NCBI GenBank assembly: GCA_027026255.1
Contig: JALVOT010000018.1
Location: forward strand, 62,001-126,000
Origin: Caldifarciminota bacterium
Lineage (GTDB): Bacteria; Hydrothermota; Tepidihabitantia; SM23-42
Length of the DNA stretch: 64,000 nt
Direction: 5' to 3'
Translations under genes and position numbers: made by a program
Shown: positions 43,967-52,326 of the stretch, piece after piece
Position numbering within the stretch: position 1 is the stretch's first letter
How the letters are laid out: every line of letters begins with the position of its first letter
Notes under the pieces: generated by a model
What the model was told of the DNA's origin: nothing
Database searches by the model: none
The model's input: only the letters and a program-made list of their open reading frames with translations

Positions 43967-43984
43967 TCTGCCTCCTTTCGTTCT

Positions 43985-44012
43985 ATTCTATTTAAAAATG
44001 CCGGGCTGTCAA
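43985..44012 (-). promoter_or_regulatory. Promoter of the EF-Tu-domain-like gene
   Basis: On the minus strand: TTGACA (44012-44007), 16-bp spacer, TAGAAT (43990-43985). Confidence 0.65.
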
Positions 44013-44052
44013 GTCGTGTTCAGGATAAAAACAAACCCTCCGGTTATCCGGA

Positions 44053-45129
44053 TTATCGATAGGACTCAAATAATCTTCCCCATCCGGTATCAAGAAACTT
44101 TCTGACAATTTTTCTCCCCCGGAAAAAATACCAGTAAAAGTCATGATAAAATCTTGAAGCAATATATGACCAGGGGACAATGGGTGTGCGTAAAAGCAGA
44201 TGTTCAAAAGATTTTAACCTGCCCCAGTAAATTGCCTTCTGGCCTCTTGAGGCGAATGTATCCTTAACATAAAAATGAAAATTGACATTGGAAATATCCT
44301 CACCTACAATCTCAATATCTGCAGGGTCTGCATTACCCAATCCCATCTCCCGGGCAAGGCTCAAAAACCGCAAATCCAGGGGGTCAAATCCCATCATCTT
44401 TGCAGCAATCGCATCAATTGCAACCGAATCCCCGCTTGCCAGAAGATAATTCTTTATCTCAGGTTCCATTATTCTGGGCCCGGCACCGTTACCCGCAATT
44501 GTGCCGTCAGTAAGACAGAAGATACCAGGATGAATCTCCTTCTGAATCTGCAGTAAATCAACCAGCGCCTCATGAATCACCGCATGGGTCCAGTGTCGAT
44601 TATCATTCAACAATCCACCAAATGCATTCTTCATAGCCCCGGTAATTGTTGTGAAAACATGGGTCTTTAATGTCGGAAGATGAAATGCATTCTTACCGAT
44701 AAGAATCTTTGGAATCTGAATTCCGTCTTTATAAACCTTATCCAGAACCAGCATCCTTGCTCTTGGTTTATAGATAATCCATTCAATATCAGGTTCGTAA
44801 AGATAAACAAACCTCAGACTATGTTTTTTCATTACAGAATTAAGATGATTATTTTCAGCCCCGAGTCTTGGATTTATTACTACGGTCCGGTTCTGGGCAG
44901 GAATCAAATCTCTATACCCGAGTTTTTTCAAGCTTGATGCTGCACCATCAAGCTGCCAGGGAGTAGTAGAGCATCCCGGATAATAGAAGTGCCAGGAAAT
45001 ATTTACCTTCAATATTGTCGGCACATCCTTCTTCAAAAAATTTTCAACCCGGGCGAGTTTCAACGCCCTTTCAATATCATCAAGCACTGAATCAGGGCTT
45101 GTTTTAACAACTGCAACCCGTGATTTCAT
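44053..45129 (-). CDS. DUF362 domain protein
   Basis: A 358-residue protein of the DUF362 family, whose biochemical function I cannot state. Seen: V-K-T-S near the N-terminus, K-V-N-I-S-W, L-P-T-L-K-T-H-V-F-T-T-I-T-G-A-M-K-N-A-F-G-G, I-F-C-L-T-D-G-T-I-A-G-N-G-A-G-P and the D-S-V-A-I-D-A-I-A-A-K-M-M-G-F core. The frequent C-terminal ferredoxin domain of DUF362 proteins is missing. It starts directly (0 bases) after the pyruvate-kinase-domain-like gene, a pairing that suggests a shared pathway. Confidence 0.8.
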   Translation of the reverse strand: MKSRVAVVKTSPDSVLDDIERALKLARVENFLKKDVPTILKVNISWHFYYPGCSTTPWQLDGAASSLKKLGYRDLIPAQNRTVVINPRLGAENNHLNSVMKKHSLRFVYLYEPDIEWIIYKPRARMLVLDKVYKDGIQIPKILIGKNAFHLPTLKTHVFTTITGAMKNAFGGLLNDNRHWTHAVIHEALVDLLQIQKEIHPGIFCLTDGTIAGNGAGPRIMEPEIKNYLLASGDSVAIDAIAAKMMGFDPLDLRFLSLAREMGLGNADPADIEIVGEDISNVNFHFYVKDTFASRGQKAIYWGRLKSFEHLLLRTPIVPWSYIASRFYHDFYWYFFRGRKIVRKFLDTGWGRLFESYR

Positions 45130-45699
45130 TCAGCTTATCCCTCTCGGTTTACAGATTATCTCTTTGACTTGAAAATCAAAAAAATCCTTACCGTGTCTGG
45201 GCACACAGACAATTGCGGTATCTGCACCCTCACCGGTTCCACCAATTGAGACTATCTCTTTATTATATGGTATGAGCCCGGCATCCAGTGCCATTATCGC
45301 AATCTCCACCGCGACCTTAACCCCCTGGCCGAATATCCTTAAGGTATTGGCAACCAGTTCATCCACCTCAAGTCCGCCAAATTGCTTTCTTACCGCCCTG
45401 CCCACCCCGCCGAAGAAATGGGTTCCGGTAAAAATAAAAACACCTTTTTTTCTCAAGAATTCCTCAGTCCTTTCTGTCATCTCCTTTTTCCCTGGTTTAT
45501 AAAACCCCGCCTGATGTGATACCGAGACAATCCTCATCCCCTTTGCCTTTTCAAGTAACTTCTTTGTAGTATAACCGCTGCATGACGCAACAACAATATT
45601 CTTAATCTTCAACTGTTTTGCCCGTTTTAAGGCAAGTTCAATCGTTTGAACGGTATTTTTCCTGCCGGGTCCTTTCCAGTAATGGACTTCACATCTCAT
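45130..45699 (-). CDS. Stand-alone pyruvate kinase C-terminal-domain-like protein
   Basis: A 189-residue protein with the alpha/beta fold of the pyruvate kinase C-terminal domain but no kinase barrel: T-I-E-L-A-L-K-R-A-K, I-V-V-A-S-C-S-G-Y-T-T, V-S-V-S-H-Q-A-G-F, and an end with G-G-T-G-E-G-A-D-T-A-I-V. Small proteins of this type occur in anaerobes and archaea; their role is not established. I chose ATG 45699, just after AAGGAGG, over the TTG at 45702. It is co-transcribed with the DUF362 gene. Confidence 0.8.
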   Translation of the reverse strand: MRCEVHYWKGPGRKNTVQTIELALKRAKQLKIKNIVVASCSGYTTKKLLEKAKGMRIVSVSHQAGFYKPGKKEMTERTEEFLRKKGVFIFTGTHFFGGVGRAVRKQFGGLEVDELVANTLRIFGQGVKVAVEIAIMALDAGLIPYNKEIVSIGGTGEGADTAIVCVPRHGKDFFDFQVKEIICKPRGIS

Positions 45700-45715
45700 C
45701 AAACCTCCTTGGGTT

Positions 45716-45743
45716 ATTATAATACTGTTTTGGGAAAAGTCAA
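45716..45743 (-). promoter_or_regulatory. Promoter of the PK-domain/DUF362 operon
   Basis: On the minus strand: TTGACT (45743-45738), 16-bp spacer, TATAAT (45721-45716). Confidence 0.65.
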
Positions 45744-45779
45744 TTATAAATCATTTAAACTGCTCCGGCTATCTCTTTC

Positions 45780-46040
45780 TCAATCCATCCCCTGGTTTGC
45801 CGATTGATTCACAAAAGCAGCATACCCCTGGCATACGGACAGCTCAAAAACATTCTTATTCCGGTTGAATATAGCATCAAAAACAGAGGCAGTCAGTTCA
45901 AGCCCGGAATTCTTTGCAAAGAAAAGTAAAATACATCACCGCCCCTATCAGAAGACAATTCACAGGTCCCGTTCCTATACTGCATACACCGACCACCAAC
46001 TATAGGCTCATTAAACCATCTTCTCTTTCGTTTTCACCAA
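45780..46040 (-). pseudogene. Possible decayed reading frame
   Basis: The 363 bases 45744-46106 hold no intact gene. On the minus strand one frame runs R-R-W-F-N-E-P-I-V-G-G to D-V-F-Y-F-S-L-Q-R-I, and a shift of frame near 45920 continues F-A-K-N-S-G-L-E-L-T-A-S-V and then V-F-E-L-S-V-C-Q-G-Y-A-A-F-V to a TGA at 45782-45780. The composition is protein-like and reminds me of a surface-protein end, but I recognise no family. The plus strand also has a moderate open stretch, so confidence is low. Confidence 0.25.
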
Positions 46041-46106
46041 GATATGGTATGGGTTGTATCAACCAGCAAGGATAAAATTTTATAAAGCACAATCCCTGAA
46101 AACCTT

Positions 46107-47504
46107 CTATTCACCCCGCAGCAGGGTTGCCATGGGGTCCCAGGGTGGCAGGTGGGTCGGCTTCTCCTTAAATATATCCCTGATTCTTTTGGGCAGGTAT
46201 CGCTTATTGATAATCACTGCATAGACATATTCATCAAACCAGTCATTATACATAACCCAGTGTCCATTATCGCCCTTCTTCTTACCGTGGCTGTCCTCAA
46301 CCCACCACTTTACAGGTTTATCCTTTTTTATATCAACTCCCATAAATACCATTGCATGATTACCGCCACTCTCATGAAACAGAATGCGTTCTTCTTTATT
46401 CAACACAATTGTAATTTTGTATAGGGATTGGTAATCAAAAATTCGAGGAGAAAGAATTCCATTTTTTGAATCCCTGTCTTTAATAATATCGCAGGCAAAC
46501 CAGACCGGTTCGTCATCAAGCACCGACTTCATTGTAAGTTCCTCCATTATCTTGATGTCAAGGTTTGCATAGACCGGATCCGCACATTCTACAATATTAC
46601 GAACATTATCACACTGATAAAGACGATTGAATTCCTTGCCCGGATAATTAAAAATTGCAACATAATCCTTTATATCAATCCCGACGACATCCTGATAAAA
46701 CTTTTTGGGTGTATACGACTCAGGAGGAGAAATATTACCATCTTTATCTTCATATCTCCAGATAAATCTTGACGGCGGTTCACCCAGATTCAAAATAAGA
46801 ATCCGGTATATCGTCTTCAGCATCCCGACCTTCTTCTGCCTTAATATATCAGTCCCGGCGCCATCCTTTGCAAGCTTTCTTAAAATCACCGCATCCTCAC
46901 GCAGTTTTTGTGAAATAATCCGATTCATCACCCAGGAATTATTAGAATTGTAGGTCTCCGGCATCGCAGACCTAGGAACAACACCATACTTATCAATAAG
47001 ATTTACCACATAAGACCAATAACCACCATCAAATACCGGTCGGTCGAGAAACAGAGAAAGTTCACGGTCAAGTAAATTCCGGTCCCGGGAATCAATAATG
47101 AATTCGAGAAATCGATTTGCCTTTTCCAGTTTATCCCAGAAAAAGAGATAGGTCTGAGAAAACTCAAAATTCTTTAAATTATATTTTTTAATCACCCTGG
47201 GTCTTAATACATTCAACCCGGCAAAAAGCCAGCATCTTCCACTCCGTTTCTGGTCGGTAATACCCCTGGTCTTGATTTTATGAGTAAAAAGATTATTATG
47301 ACGGGCAAGAAAACGGTGATTCAGACAGAGGTCGGTCAACTTATTATTGACAATGGCATTCATTATGGCATAATCTTCAGGTCCAGGTTTCATCCCACTC
47401 TGGATATCCTTGATAATATCCGTGGTTAAAGCACTGCCTGGGATATCCCGGGCAAAAGAAAATAGTGGAACAATGATACAGATAACAGAAAAAATTCTCT
47501 TCAC
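46107..47504 (-). CDS. Exported bleomycin-hydrolase/PepC-like C1 cysteine peptidase
   Basis: 465 residues with a signal peptide (MKRIFSVICIIVPLFSFA). The peptidase shows S-G-R-C-W-L-F-A-G-L-N with catalytic Cys91, and G-G-N-H-A-M-V-F-M-G with the catalytic His. At the third catalytic position, where bleomycin hydrolases read V-E-N-S-W-G, this protein reads V-E-D-S-H-G (Asp404 in place of Asn). Otherwise the fold and length match. PepC-type enzymes trim peptides and are usually cytoplasmic; an exported form fits other secreted proteases here. Preceded by AAAGGAGG and its own promoter. Confidence 0.85.
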   Translation of the reverse strand: MKRIFSVICIIVPLFSFARDIPGSALTTDIIKDIQSGMKPGPEDYAIMNAIVNNKLTDLCLNHRFLARHNNLFTHKIKTRGITDQKRSGRCWLFAGLNVLRPRVIKKYNLKNFEFSQTYLFFWDKLEKANRFLEFIIDSRDRNLLDRELSLFLDRPVFDGGYWSYVVNLIDKYGVVPRSAMPETYNSNNSWVMNRIISQKLREDAVILRKLAKDGAGTDILRQKKVGMLKTIYRILILNLGEPPSRFIWRYEDKDGNISPPESYTPKKFYQDVVGIDIKDYVAIFNYPGKEFNRLYQCDNVRNIVECADPVYANLDIKIMEELTMKSVLDDEPVWFACDIIKDRDSKNGILSPRIFDYQSLYKITIVLNKEERILFHESGGNHAMVFMGVDIKKDKPVKWWVEDSHGKKKGDNGHWVMYNDWFDEYVYAVIINKRYLPKRIRDIFKEKPTHLPPWDPMATLLRGE

Positions 47505-47530
47505 CCAAACCTCCTTTCTTATCTCCTTTT

Positions 47531-47558
47531 ATTATACCTGTCTTCGACTATCTGTCAA
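47531..47558 (-). promoter_or_regulatory. Promoter of the C1 peptidase gene
   Basis: On the minus strand: TTGACA (47558-47553), 16-bp spacer, TATAAT (47536-47531). Divergent from the leu promoter 33 bases away. Confidence 0.65.
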
Positions 47559-47591
47559 TCAGGGCGGGTCTACAAATAACACAAATAACTA

Positions 47592-47619
47592 TTGACAAAA
47601 TCTCTATTCTGGATATAAT
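47592..47619 (+). promoter_or_regulatory. Consensus promoter of the leu operon
   Basis: TTGACA (47592-47597), 16-bp spacer, TATAAT (47614-47619). The leader-peptide ATG at 47630 follows ten bases after the -10 box. Confidence 0.8.
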
Positions 47620-47629
47620 CTCAACCATT

Positions 47630-47725
47630 ATGAAAGATTTTATCCGAGATTTCCTTCAGATCGATTCCCTTATTGCGTTGACAGTTATCCTTTTACTTAA
47701 CAAGGTGGGACTGATGCTTCCTTAA
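47630..47725 (+). CDS. leuL: Leucine-rich leader peptide of the leu operon
   Basis: A 31-codon open frame (ATG 47630, TAA 47723-47725) lying between a perfect promoter and a terminator ahead of leuA. Its product contains 8 leucines, 4 isoleucines and 2 valines. A run of three leucine codons, CTT-TTA-CTT (47690-47698), ends six bases before an RNA segment that can form an antiterminator. This is the layout of classical leu/ilv attenuation: a ribosome stalled for charged tRNA-Leu leaves the antiterminator free, and one that reaches the stop codon does not. There is no strong Shine-Dalgarno sequence, as expected for a leader only ~3 bases from the predicted 5' end. Confidence 0.8.
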   Translation: MKDFIRDFLQIDSLIALTVILLLNKVGLMLP

Positions 47726-47753
47726 CCCTATATCAAGGAAGCACAGGCCCGCC
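47704..47753 (+). promoter_or_regulatory. Predicted antiterminator hairpin of the leu attenuator
   Basis: Bases 47704-47713 (GGTGGGACTG) pair with 47744-47753 (CAGGCCCGCC) at nine of ten positions, one of them G-U. Inside them 47716-47723 pairs with 47735-47742 (GCTTCCTT with AAGGAAGC). The hairpin uses bases 47747-47753, the left arm of the terminator, so the two structures exclude each other. A ribosome at the leader stop codon would cover its 5' part. Confidence 0.7.
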
Positions 47754-47777
47754 AGATTCCCTGGCGGGCTTTTTTTT
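47747..47777 (+). terminator. Attenuator terminator ahead of leuA
   Basis: A perfect nine-base-pair stem GCCCGCCAG (47747-47755) with CTGGCGGGC (47761-47769), a five-base loop, then eight T (47770-47777). It lies between the leader peptide and leuA, 17 bases before the leuA start. Confidence 0.9.
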
Positions 47778-47793
47778 ATGAAAGGAGAAATAG

Positions 47794-49299
47794 ATGCATA
47801 AAGTCTCAATCTTCGATACCACCCTGAGGGATGGTGAACAGGCACCCGGCTTCAGTATGGGGGTTGACGAAAAGATAAAGATGGCAATCCAGCTTGAGAA
47901 GCTGAATGTGGATGTTATCGAGGCGGGATTTCCCATATCCTCAGAAGGTGATTTCAACGCCGTCGCAGAAATCAGTCGAAAGGTCAAGGGGCCGGAAATC
48001 GCCGGGCTGGCAAGGGCTTCAGAAAAGGATATTGCCCGGGCCTGGGAAGCATTAAAAAACAGCCCACACCCGAGAATTCATACATTCATTGCCACCTCAC
48101 CCATCCATATGAAATACAAATTGAAGATGGAGCCGGATGAGGTCTATGAGCGGGCAATAAAGGCCGTAAAATTTGCACGCAAATTCACCGACAATATCGA
48201 ATTTTCTGCTGAGGATGCAACCCGCAGTGAACCGGAATTCTTAATCAGAATACTCAACGGTGTTATCAAGGCCGGGGCGAGAATCGTCAATATTCCTGAT
48301 ACCGTAGGCTATACTACACCGGAAGAATTTTCAAAATTAATCTTATTTATTAAGAGTAGAATAAAGGATGCCGTAATCAGTGTTCACTGCCATAACGACC
48401 TGGGCCTGGCAAGCGCCAATTCACTCGCCGCCATAAAATCCGGTGCGAGACAGGTGGAATGCACCATCAATGGAATCGGAGAAAGGGCAGGAAATGCCGC
48501 GCTTGAAGAGATTGTGATGGCATTAAAGACGAGAAAGAGAAGTTTCCAGTGCACAACCGAAATCGATACCACCCAACTCTATCCCACAAGCAGACTGCTT
48601 TCATCCATCACCGGGGTTGAGGTTCAACCCAACAAGGCAATCGTCGGCAAGAATGCATTCGCCCATGAGGCGGGAATCCACCAGGATGGAATCCTGAAAA
48701 AACAATCAACCTATGAAATAATGAAGCCGGCAGATATCGGCCTTCCATCAAACAGCCTGGTCCTGGGCAAGCATTCAGGCCGCCATGCATTCAGGACAAG
48801 GATCAACGCCCTTGGCTATGAATTCACCCGGCCCCAGTTAAATACACTATTTGCAAAATTCAAAAGACTGGCGGACAAAAAGAAAGAGATATATGACGCA
48901 GATTTAGAAGAACTCATCACGGAAGAATTTTATCGGGTCAATCAGATGTATCACTTTGAATCAGCAAATTTCGCCGGGGGCAGTGATATGATTCCTGTTG
49001 CTACAGTCCAGATTAAAATAAATAAAAAATCTTATAAAGAAGTCGGCTATGGAGACGGTGCAGTTGATGCCGTTTACAATGCCATAAAAAAAATGACCAA
49101 AAAAAACTGCCGACTGGTCCATTTCCATATCAGTTCCATAACAAAGGGTTCAGATGCCCAGGGTAAGGTAACCGTGCAGATTGAAGAAGACGGTAAAGAG
49201 GCAACAGGCCAATCCACCCATACCGACATCGTCATTGCCAGTGCCAGGGCATTTGTCCAGGCATTGAATCGGCTTGATATGAAAAACAGGTTGAGATAG
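47794..49299 (+). CDS. leuA: 2-isopropylmalate synthase
   Basis: LeuA joins acetyl-CoA and 2-oxoisovalerate, the committed step to leucine. 501 residues. Seen: F-D-T-T-L-R-D-G-E-Q-A-P-G-F-S-M at the N-terminus, the metal-binding H-C-H-N-D-L-G-L-A, and T-I-N-G-I-G-E-R-A-G-N. The C-terminal ~130 residues form the LeuA regulatory domain for leucine feedback (Y-G-D-G-A-V-D-A-V). AAAGGAG precedes the ATG. It is the first structural gene of leuA-leuC-leuD-leuB, behind the attenuator. Confidence 0.96.
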   Translation: MHKVSIFDTTLRDGEQAPGFSMGVDEKIKMAIQLEKLNVDVIEAGFPISSEGDFNAVAEISRKVKGPEIAGLARASEKDIARAWEALKNSPHPRIHTFIATSPIHMKYKLKMEPDEVYERAIKAVKFARKFTDNIEFSAEDATRSEPEFLIRILNGVIKAGARIVNIPDTVGYTTPEEFSKLILFIKSRIKDAVISVHCHNDLGLASANSLAAIKSGARQVECTINGIGERAGNAALEEIVMALKTRKRSFQCTTEIDTTQLYPTSRLLSSITGVEVQPNKAIVGKNAFAHEAGIHQDGILKKQSTYEIMKPADIGLPSNSLVLGKHSGRHAFRTRINALGYEFTRPQLNTLFAKFKRLADKKKEIYDADLEELITEEFYRVNQMYHFESANFAGGSDMIPVATVQIKINKKSYKEVGYGDGAVDAVYNAIKKMTKKNCRLVHFHISSITKGSDAQGKVTVQIEEDGKEATGQSTHTDIVIASARAFVQALNRLDMKNRLR

Positions 49300-49307
49300 G
49301 AGGAGCA

Positions 49308-50567
49308 ATGGCACAGACAATCACCGAAAAGATTATTGCCCGGCATACCGGCAAAAAAACAGTCTCACCTGGTCAGCACCTCCTTGCCCGGGTCGATTTT
49401 ATGGTCGCCAACGACATCACCGCGCCACTCTTTATCAACCTTCTCAGCACGATATCAGCACCCAGACTCAAACTGAAAAACCGCATCGCCTTAGTCCCGG
49501 ACCATTTTGCCCCGAATAAAGACATAAAGTCGGCGGAAAATGTCAAACTGCTGCGTCGATTTTCCCGGCGTTTCCACATCAAATATTTCTTTGAGACCGG
49601 CAGGTGTGGTATTGAACACTGCCTGCTTCCGGAAAAAGGTCTTGTCCTGCCGGGCGAATTGATCTGCGGTGCAGATAGTCATACCTGTACCTACGGAGCC
49701 GTAGGCGCGGTCTCATTTGGTGTCGGCAGCACAGACATTGCCGGTGCCCTGCTCTCTGGTAAAATCTGGTTAAGGGTGCCGGAAACAATAAAAATAGTCT
49801 ATCAGGGCAAACCAAAAAAATGGGTCTATGGTAAAGATATAATTCTCTTCACCCTGAAAAATCTTGGACGCACTGCCCGATACCGTGCATTGGAATTTTC
49901 CGGTGAAACACTCAGCCATCTTGATATGAATCAGAGGTTCACAATCTGTAATATGGCGATTGAAGCCGGGGCAAAAAATGGAATTATTGAGCCGGACAGG
50001 ATTACCCTCGATTATCTTAAAAATCGTGCCCGGAGAAGATATAAGATATTCAAGAGTGATCCCAATGCCCTTTATAAAGATATAAAAATCTATGACATCT
50101 CAAATCTCGAACCCCAGATCGCCCTGCCCCATTCTCCATCCAATGTTAAATCCGTCAATGAAATCGGTAAAATTGAGGTCGACCAGGTATTTATCGGTTC
50201 CTGCACAAACGGCTGGTATAGCGATTTAAAGACTGCGGCTGAAATCATCAAAAATAAAAAAGTTGCCGATTCAGTGCGCCTGATTGTCGGCCCGGCAACA
50301 CCTGAAATCTATTTAAGATGTCTGAAAGACGGAATCCTGGAGACATTCCTCAATGCCGGCGCGGTAATATCACCCCCCACCTGTGGTCCCTGCCTGGGCG
50401 GACATATGGGAGTTCTTGCGTCTAAAGAACGTGCTGTCTCAACGACCAATCGGAATTTCATCGGTCGTATGGGACACCCTGATAGTGAGGTCTATCTTGC
50501 CAGTCCGGCAGTCGCTGCAGCCAGCGCAATCAAAGGCAGAATCTGCCATCCTGAGGAGGTCTTATGA
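49308..50567 (+). CDS. leuC: 3-isopropylmalate dehydratase large subunit
   Basis: A 419-residue aconitase-family subunit of the short archaeal/Thermotoga-like type. It isomerises 2-isopropylmalate to 3-isopropylmalate with LeuD. Seen: G-A-D-S-H-T-C-T-Y-G-A-V-G, the 4Fe-4S ligands in F-I-G-S-C-T-N-G and P-P-T-C-G-P-C-L-G-G-H-M-G, and N-R-N-F-I-G-R-M-G. The short type is shared with homoaconitase, but the leu context favours LeuC. Eight bases after leuA, with GGAGG upstream; it overlaps leuD by four bases. Confidence 0.93.
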   Translation: MAQTITEKIIARHTGKKTVSPGQHLLARVDFMVANDITAPLFINLLSTISAPRLKLKNRIALVPDHFAPNKDIKSAENVKLLRRFSRRFHIKYFFETGRCGIEHCLLPEKGLVLPGELICGADSHTCTYGAVGAVSFGVGSTDIAGALLSGKIWLRVPETIKIVYQGKPKKWVYGKDIILFTLKNLGRTARYRALEFSGETLSHLDMNQRFTICNMAIEAGAKNGIIEPDRITLDYLKNRARRRYKIFKSDPNALYKDIKIYDISNLEPQIALPHSPSNVKSVNEIGKIEVDQVFIGSCTNGWYSDLKTAAEIIKNKKVADSVRLIVGPATPEIYLRCLKDGILETFLNAGAVISPPTCGPCLGGHMGVLASKERAVSTTNRNFIGRMGHPDSEVYLASPAVAAASAIKGRICHPEEVL

Positions 50568-51061
50568 AACTGAAAGGAAAAATCTGGCTTTTTGGTGATG
50601 ATATTGATACCGATATCATCATTCCGGCCCGGTATCTGAACATAACCGACCCGAAAGACCTGAGCACCCATATATTCGAACCGGTGCGGCCAGGCATCTC
50701 GGAAAAGATGACACCGGGAGATATCATCCTGGCTGGTGAAAACTTTGGTTGTGGTTCATCAAGGGAACATGCCCCGTTGGCAATCAAGGCCGCTGGTATC
50801 AGTGCGGTCATCGCAAAAAGTTTTGCCCGAATCTTCTATCGCAATGCGCTCAACATCGGGATGCCGGTAATAATCTGTCCTGCGCTCTATGAAAACGCCC
50901 GAGAAGGTGATACCCTTATGATTGACATCAAACAGGGTAAGATAAGAAATTATCGAACCGGCGGAGTCTTTACATTCCCACGATTTGAAGACTTTATGCT
51001 CGACATCATCAATGCAGGTGGGTTAATCCCTTTTATCCTGAAAAAAAATTTAATAAAATAA
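50564..51061 (+). CDS. leuD: 3-isopropylmalate dehydratase small subunit
   Basis: The 165-residue swivel domain that completes the LeuCD active site. Seen: F-G-D-D-I-D-T-D-I-I-I-P-A-R-Y-L near the N-terminus and G-E-N-F-G-C-G-S-S-R-E-H-A-P, whose Ser-Arg binds substrate. It matches the short LeuD paired with short LeuC. It overlaps the leuC stop (ATGA), with GAGGAGG inside the end of leuC. Confidence 0.95.
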   Translation: MKLKGKIWLFGDDIDTDIIIPARYLNITDPKDLSTHIFEPVRPGISEKMTPGDIILAGENFGCGSSREHAPLAIKAAGISAVIAKSFARIFYRNALNIGMPVIICPALYENAREGDTLMIDIKQGKIRNYRTGGVFTFPRFEDFMLDIINAGGLIPFILKKNLIK

Positions 51062-51074
51062 AAAGGAGATGAAA

Positions 51075-51200
51075 ATGTTCTTTGATTGTTTTACATCAGA
51101 AGGCGTGCTTGTCACTGCCCCCTTAGATATCGGAATCAAAAATCCGGAAAGATTTGGGTCTGAATCAGACCAGAAGGAAGAGGACAATGACAAAAGATAG
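51075..51200 (+). CDS. Possible 41-residue protein between leuD and leuB
   Basis: An ATG at 51075 follows AAAAGGAG (51061-51068) at good spacing, and the frame runs 41 codons to the TAG at 51198-51200, overlapping the leuB start. The product begins MFFDCFTSEGVLVTAPLDIG and ends in a charged tail (S-D-Q-K-E-E-D-N-D-K-R). It may be a real small protein. Alternatively its translation only serves to carry ribosomes to the leuB start. No family is recognised. Confidence 0.4.
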   Translation: MFFDCFTSEGVLVTAPLDIGIKNPERFGSESDQKEEDNDKR

Positions 51201-52269
51201 AATAAAACTATTAATCCTGCCCGGTGACGGAATCGGTCCGGAAATAGTAGAACAGGCATTAAAGGTTATAGATATTATCAAAAAGAACGGGATAATGATT
51301 GAAACCGAGACCGAACTTATTGGCGGAGCCGCTATTGACCAATATGGTATACCGATTACCAGAGAGGTCATTCAAAAAGCGGATAATGCAGATGCCGTAA
51401 TCCTTGGTGCAGTCGGTGGCACAAAATGGGAATCTCTGCCAGCCGATTTAAGGCCGGAACAAGGACTGCTCAGTCTGCGCAAGGCTCTGAATCTCTATGC
51501 CAATATAAGGCCGGTCAAGGTGCTTGATAGCTTACTCGATTCCTCAACCCTGAAAAAAGAAATCATTAAAGGAGTCGACTTCGTTGTGGTGCGGGAACTC
51601 ACCGGTGGAATCTACTTTGGCGAGCCGAGGGGAATCGATGATAACAAGGCATTCAATACTGAAATCTATTTTAAGAATGAGATTGAGCGGATTGCCCGAA
51701 TCGGATTTCAAATCGCCCGCAAAAGAAAAAAGAAACTGGTTTCAGTAGATAAGGCGAATGTCCTTGAATCGTCTATGCTCTGGAGAAAGGTTGTTGCTAA
51801 AATCCATAAAGACTATCCTGATATCCAGTTGAGCCATCAGTATGTTGATAACTGTGCAATGCAGATAATAAAAAATCCCCGCCAGTTTGATGTCATCCTG
51901 ACCAACAATATATTCGGTGATATTCTCAGTGATGAATCTGCAATGCTTACCGGTTCAATCGGAATGCTTGCCTCGGCAAGTCTTGGACCGAAAAATAGCT
52001 TATATGAACCGGTCCATGGAAGTGCCCCGGATATCGCCGGTAAGGATATCGCCAACCCCTGTGCTGAAATCCTGTGTATCGCGATGATGTTCGATTATAC
52101 ATTCAACCGGGCTGAGATTTCAAGGACGATTAAAAATGCGGTTGAGGATGTGCTAAATCAGGGATTTCGAACCCCGGATATTGCGCAAGCAAATTCCCAT
52201 ATCATTTCAACCTCAAAGATAGGTGATAAGATCGCCCGGCGGGTCAAAGAACTATTACCTGCTGAATAA
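51187..52269 (+). CDS. leuB: 3-isopropylmalate dehydrogenase
   Basis: LeuB oxidises and decarboxylates 3-isopropylmalate with NAD+. 360 residues. Seen: L-P-G-D-G-I-G-P-E-I-V at the N-terminus, V-R-E-L-T-G-G-I-Y-F-G, the catalytic D-K-A-N-V-L and Y-V-D-N, T-N-N-I-F-G-D-I-L-S-D-E, and G-S-A-P-D-I-A-G-K. I chose ATG 51187, after GGAAGAGG, as it puts the conserved strand at the usual distance; an in-frame start at 51154 has no ribosome site. Last gene of the operon. Confidence 0.96.
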   Translation: MTKDRIKLLILPGDGIGPEIVEQALKVIDIIKKNGIMIETETELIGGAAIDQYGIPITREVIQKADNADAVILGAVGGTKWESLPADLRPEQGLLSLRKALNLYANIRPVKVLDSLLDSSTLKKEIIKGVDFVVVRELTGGIYFGEPRGIDDNKAFNTEIYFKNEIERIARIGFQIARKRKKKLVSVDKANVLESSMLWRKVVAKIHKDYPDIQLSHQYVDNCAMQIIKNPRQFDVILTNNIFGDILSDESAMLTGSIGMLASASLGPKNSLYEPVHGSAPDIAGKDIANPCAEILCIAMMFDYTFNRAEISRTIKNAVEDVLNQGFRTPDIAQANSHIISTSKIGDKIARRVKELLPAE

Positions 52270-52293
52270 TATAACGAAATAAACCAGCAGACA

Positions 52294-52321
52294 TTGACTC
52301 CCTTTCAGTAATAATTATAAT
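52294..52321 (+). promoter_or_regulatory. Promoter of the methyltransferase gene
   Basis: TTGACT (52294-52299), 16-bp spacer, TATAAT (52316-52321), then five bases to GTG 52327. Confidence 0.7.
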
Positions 52322-52326
52322 TATAG

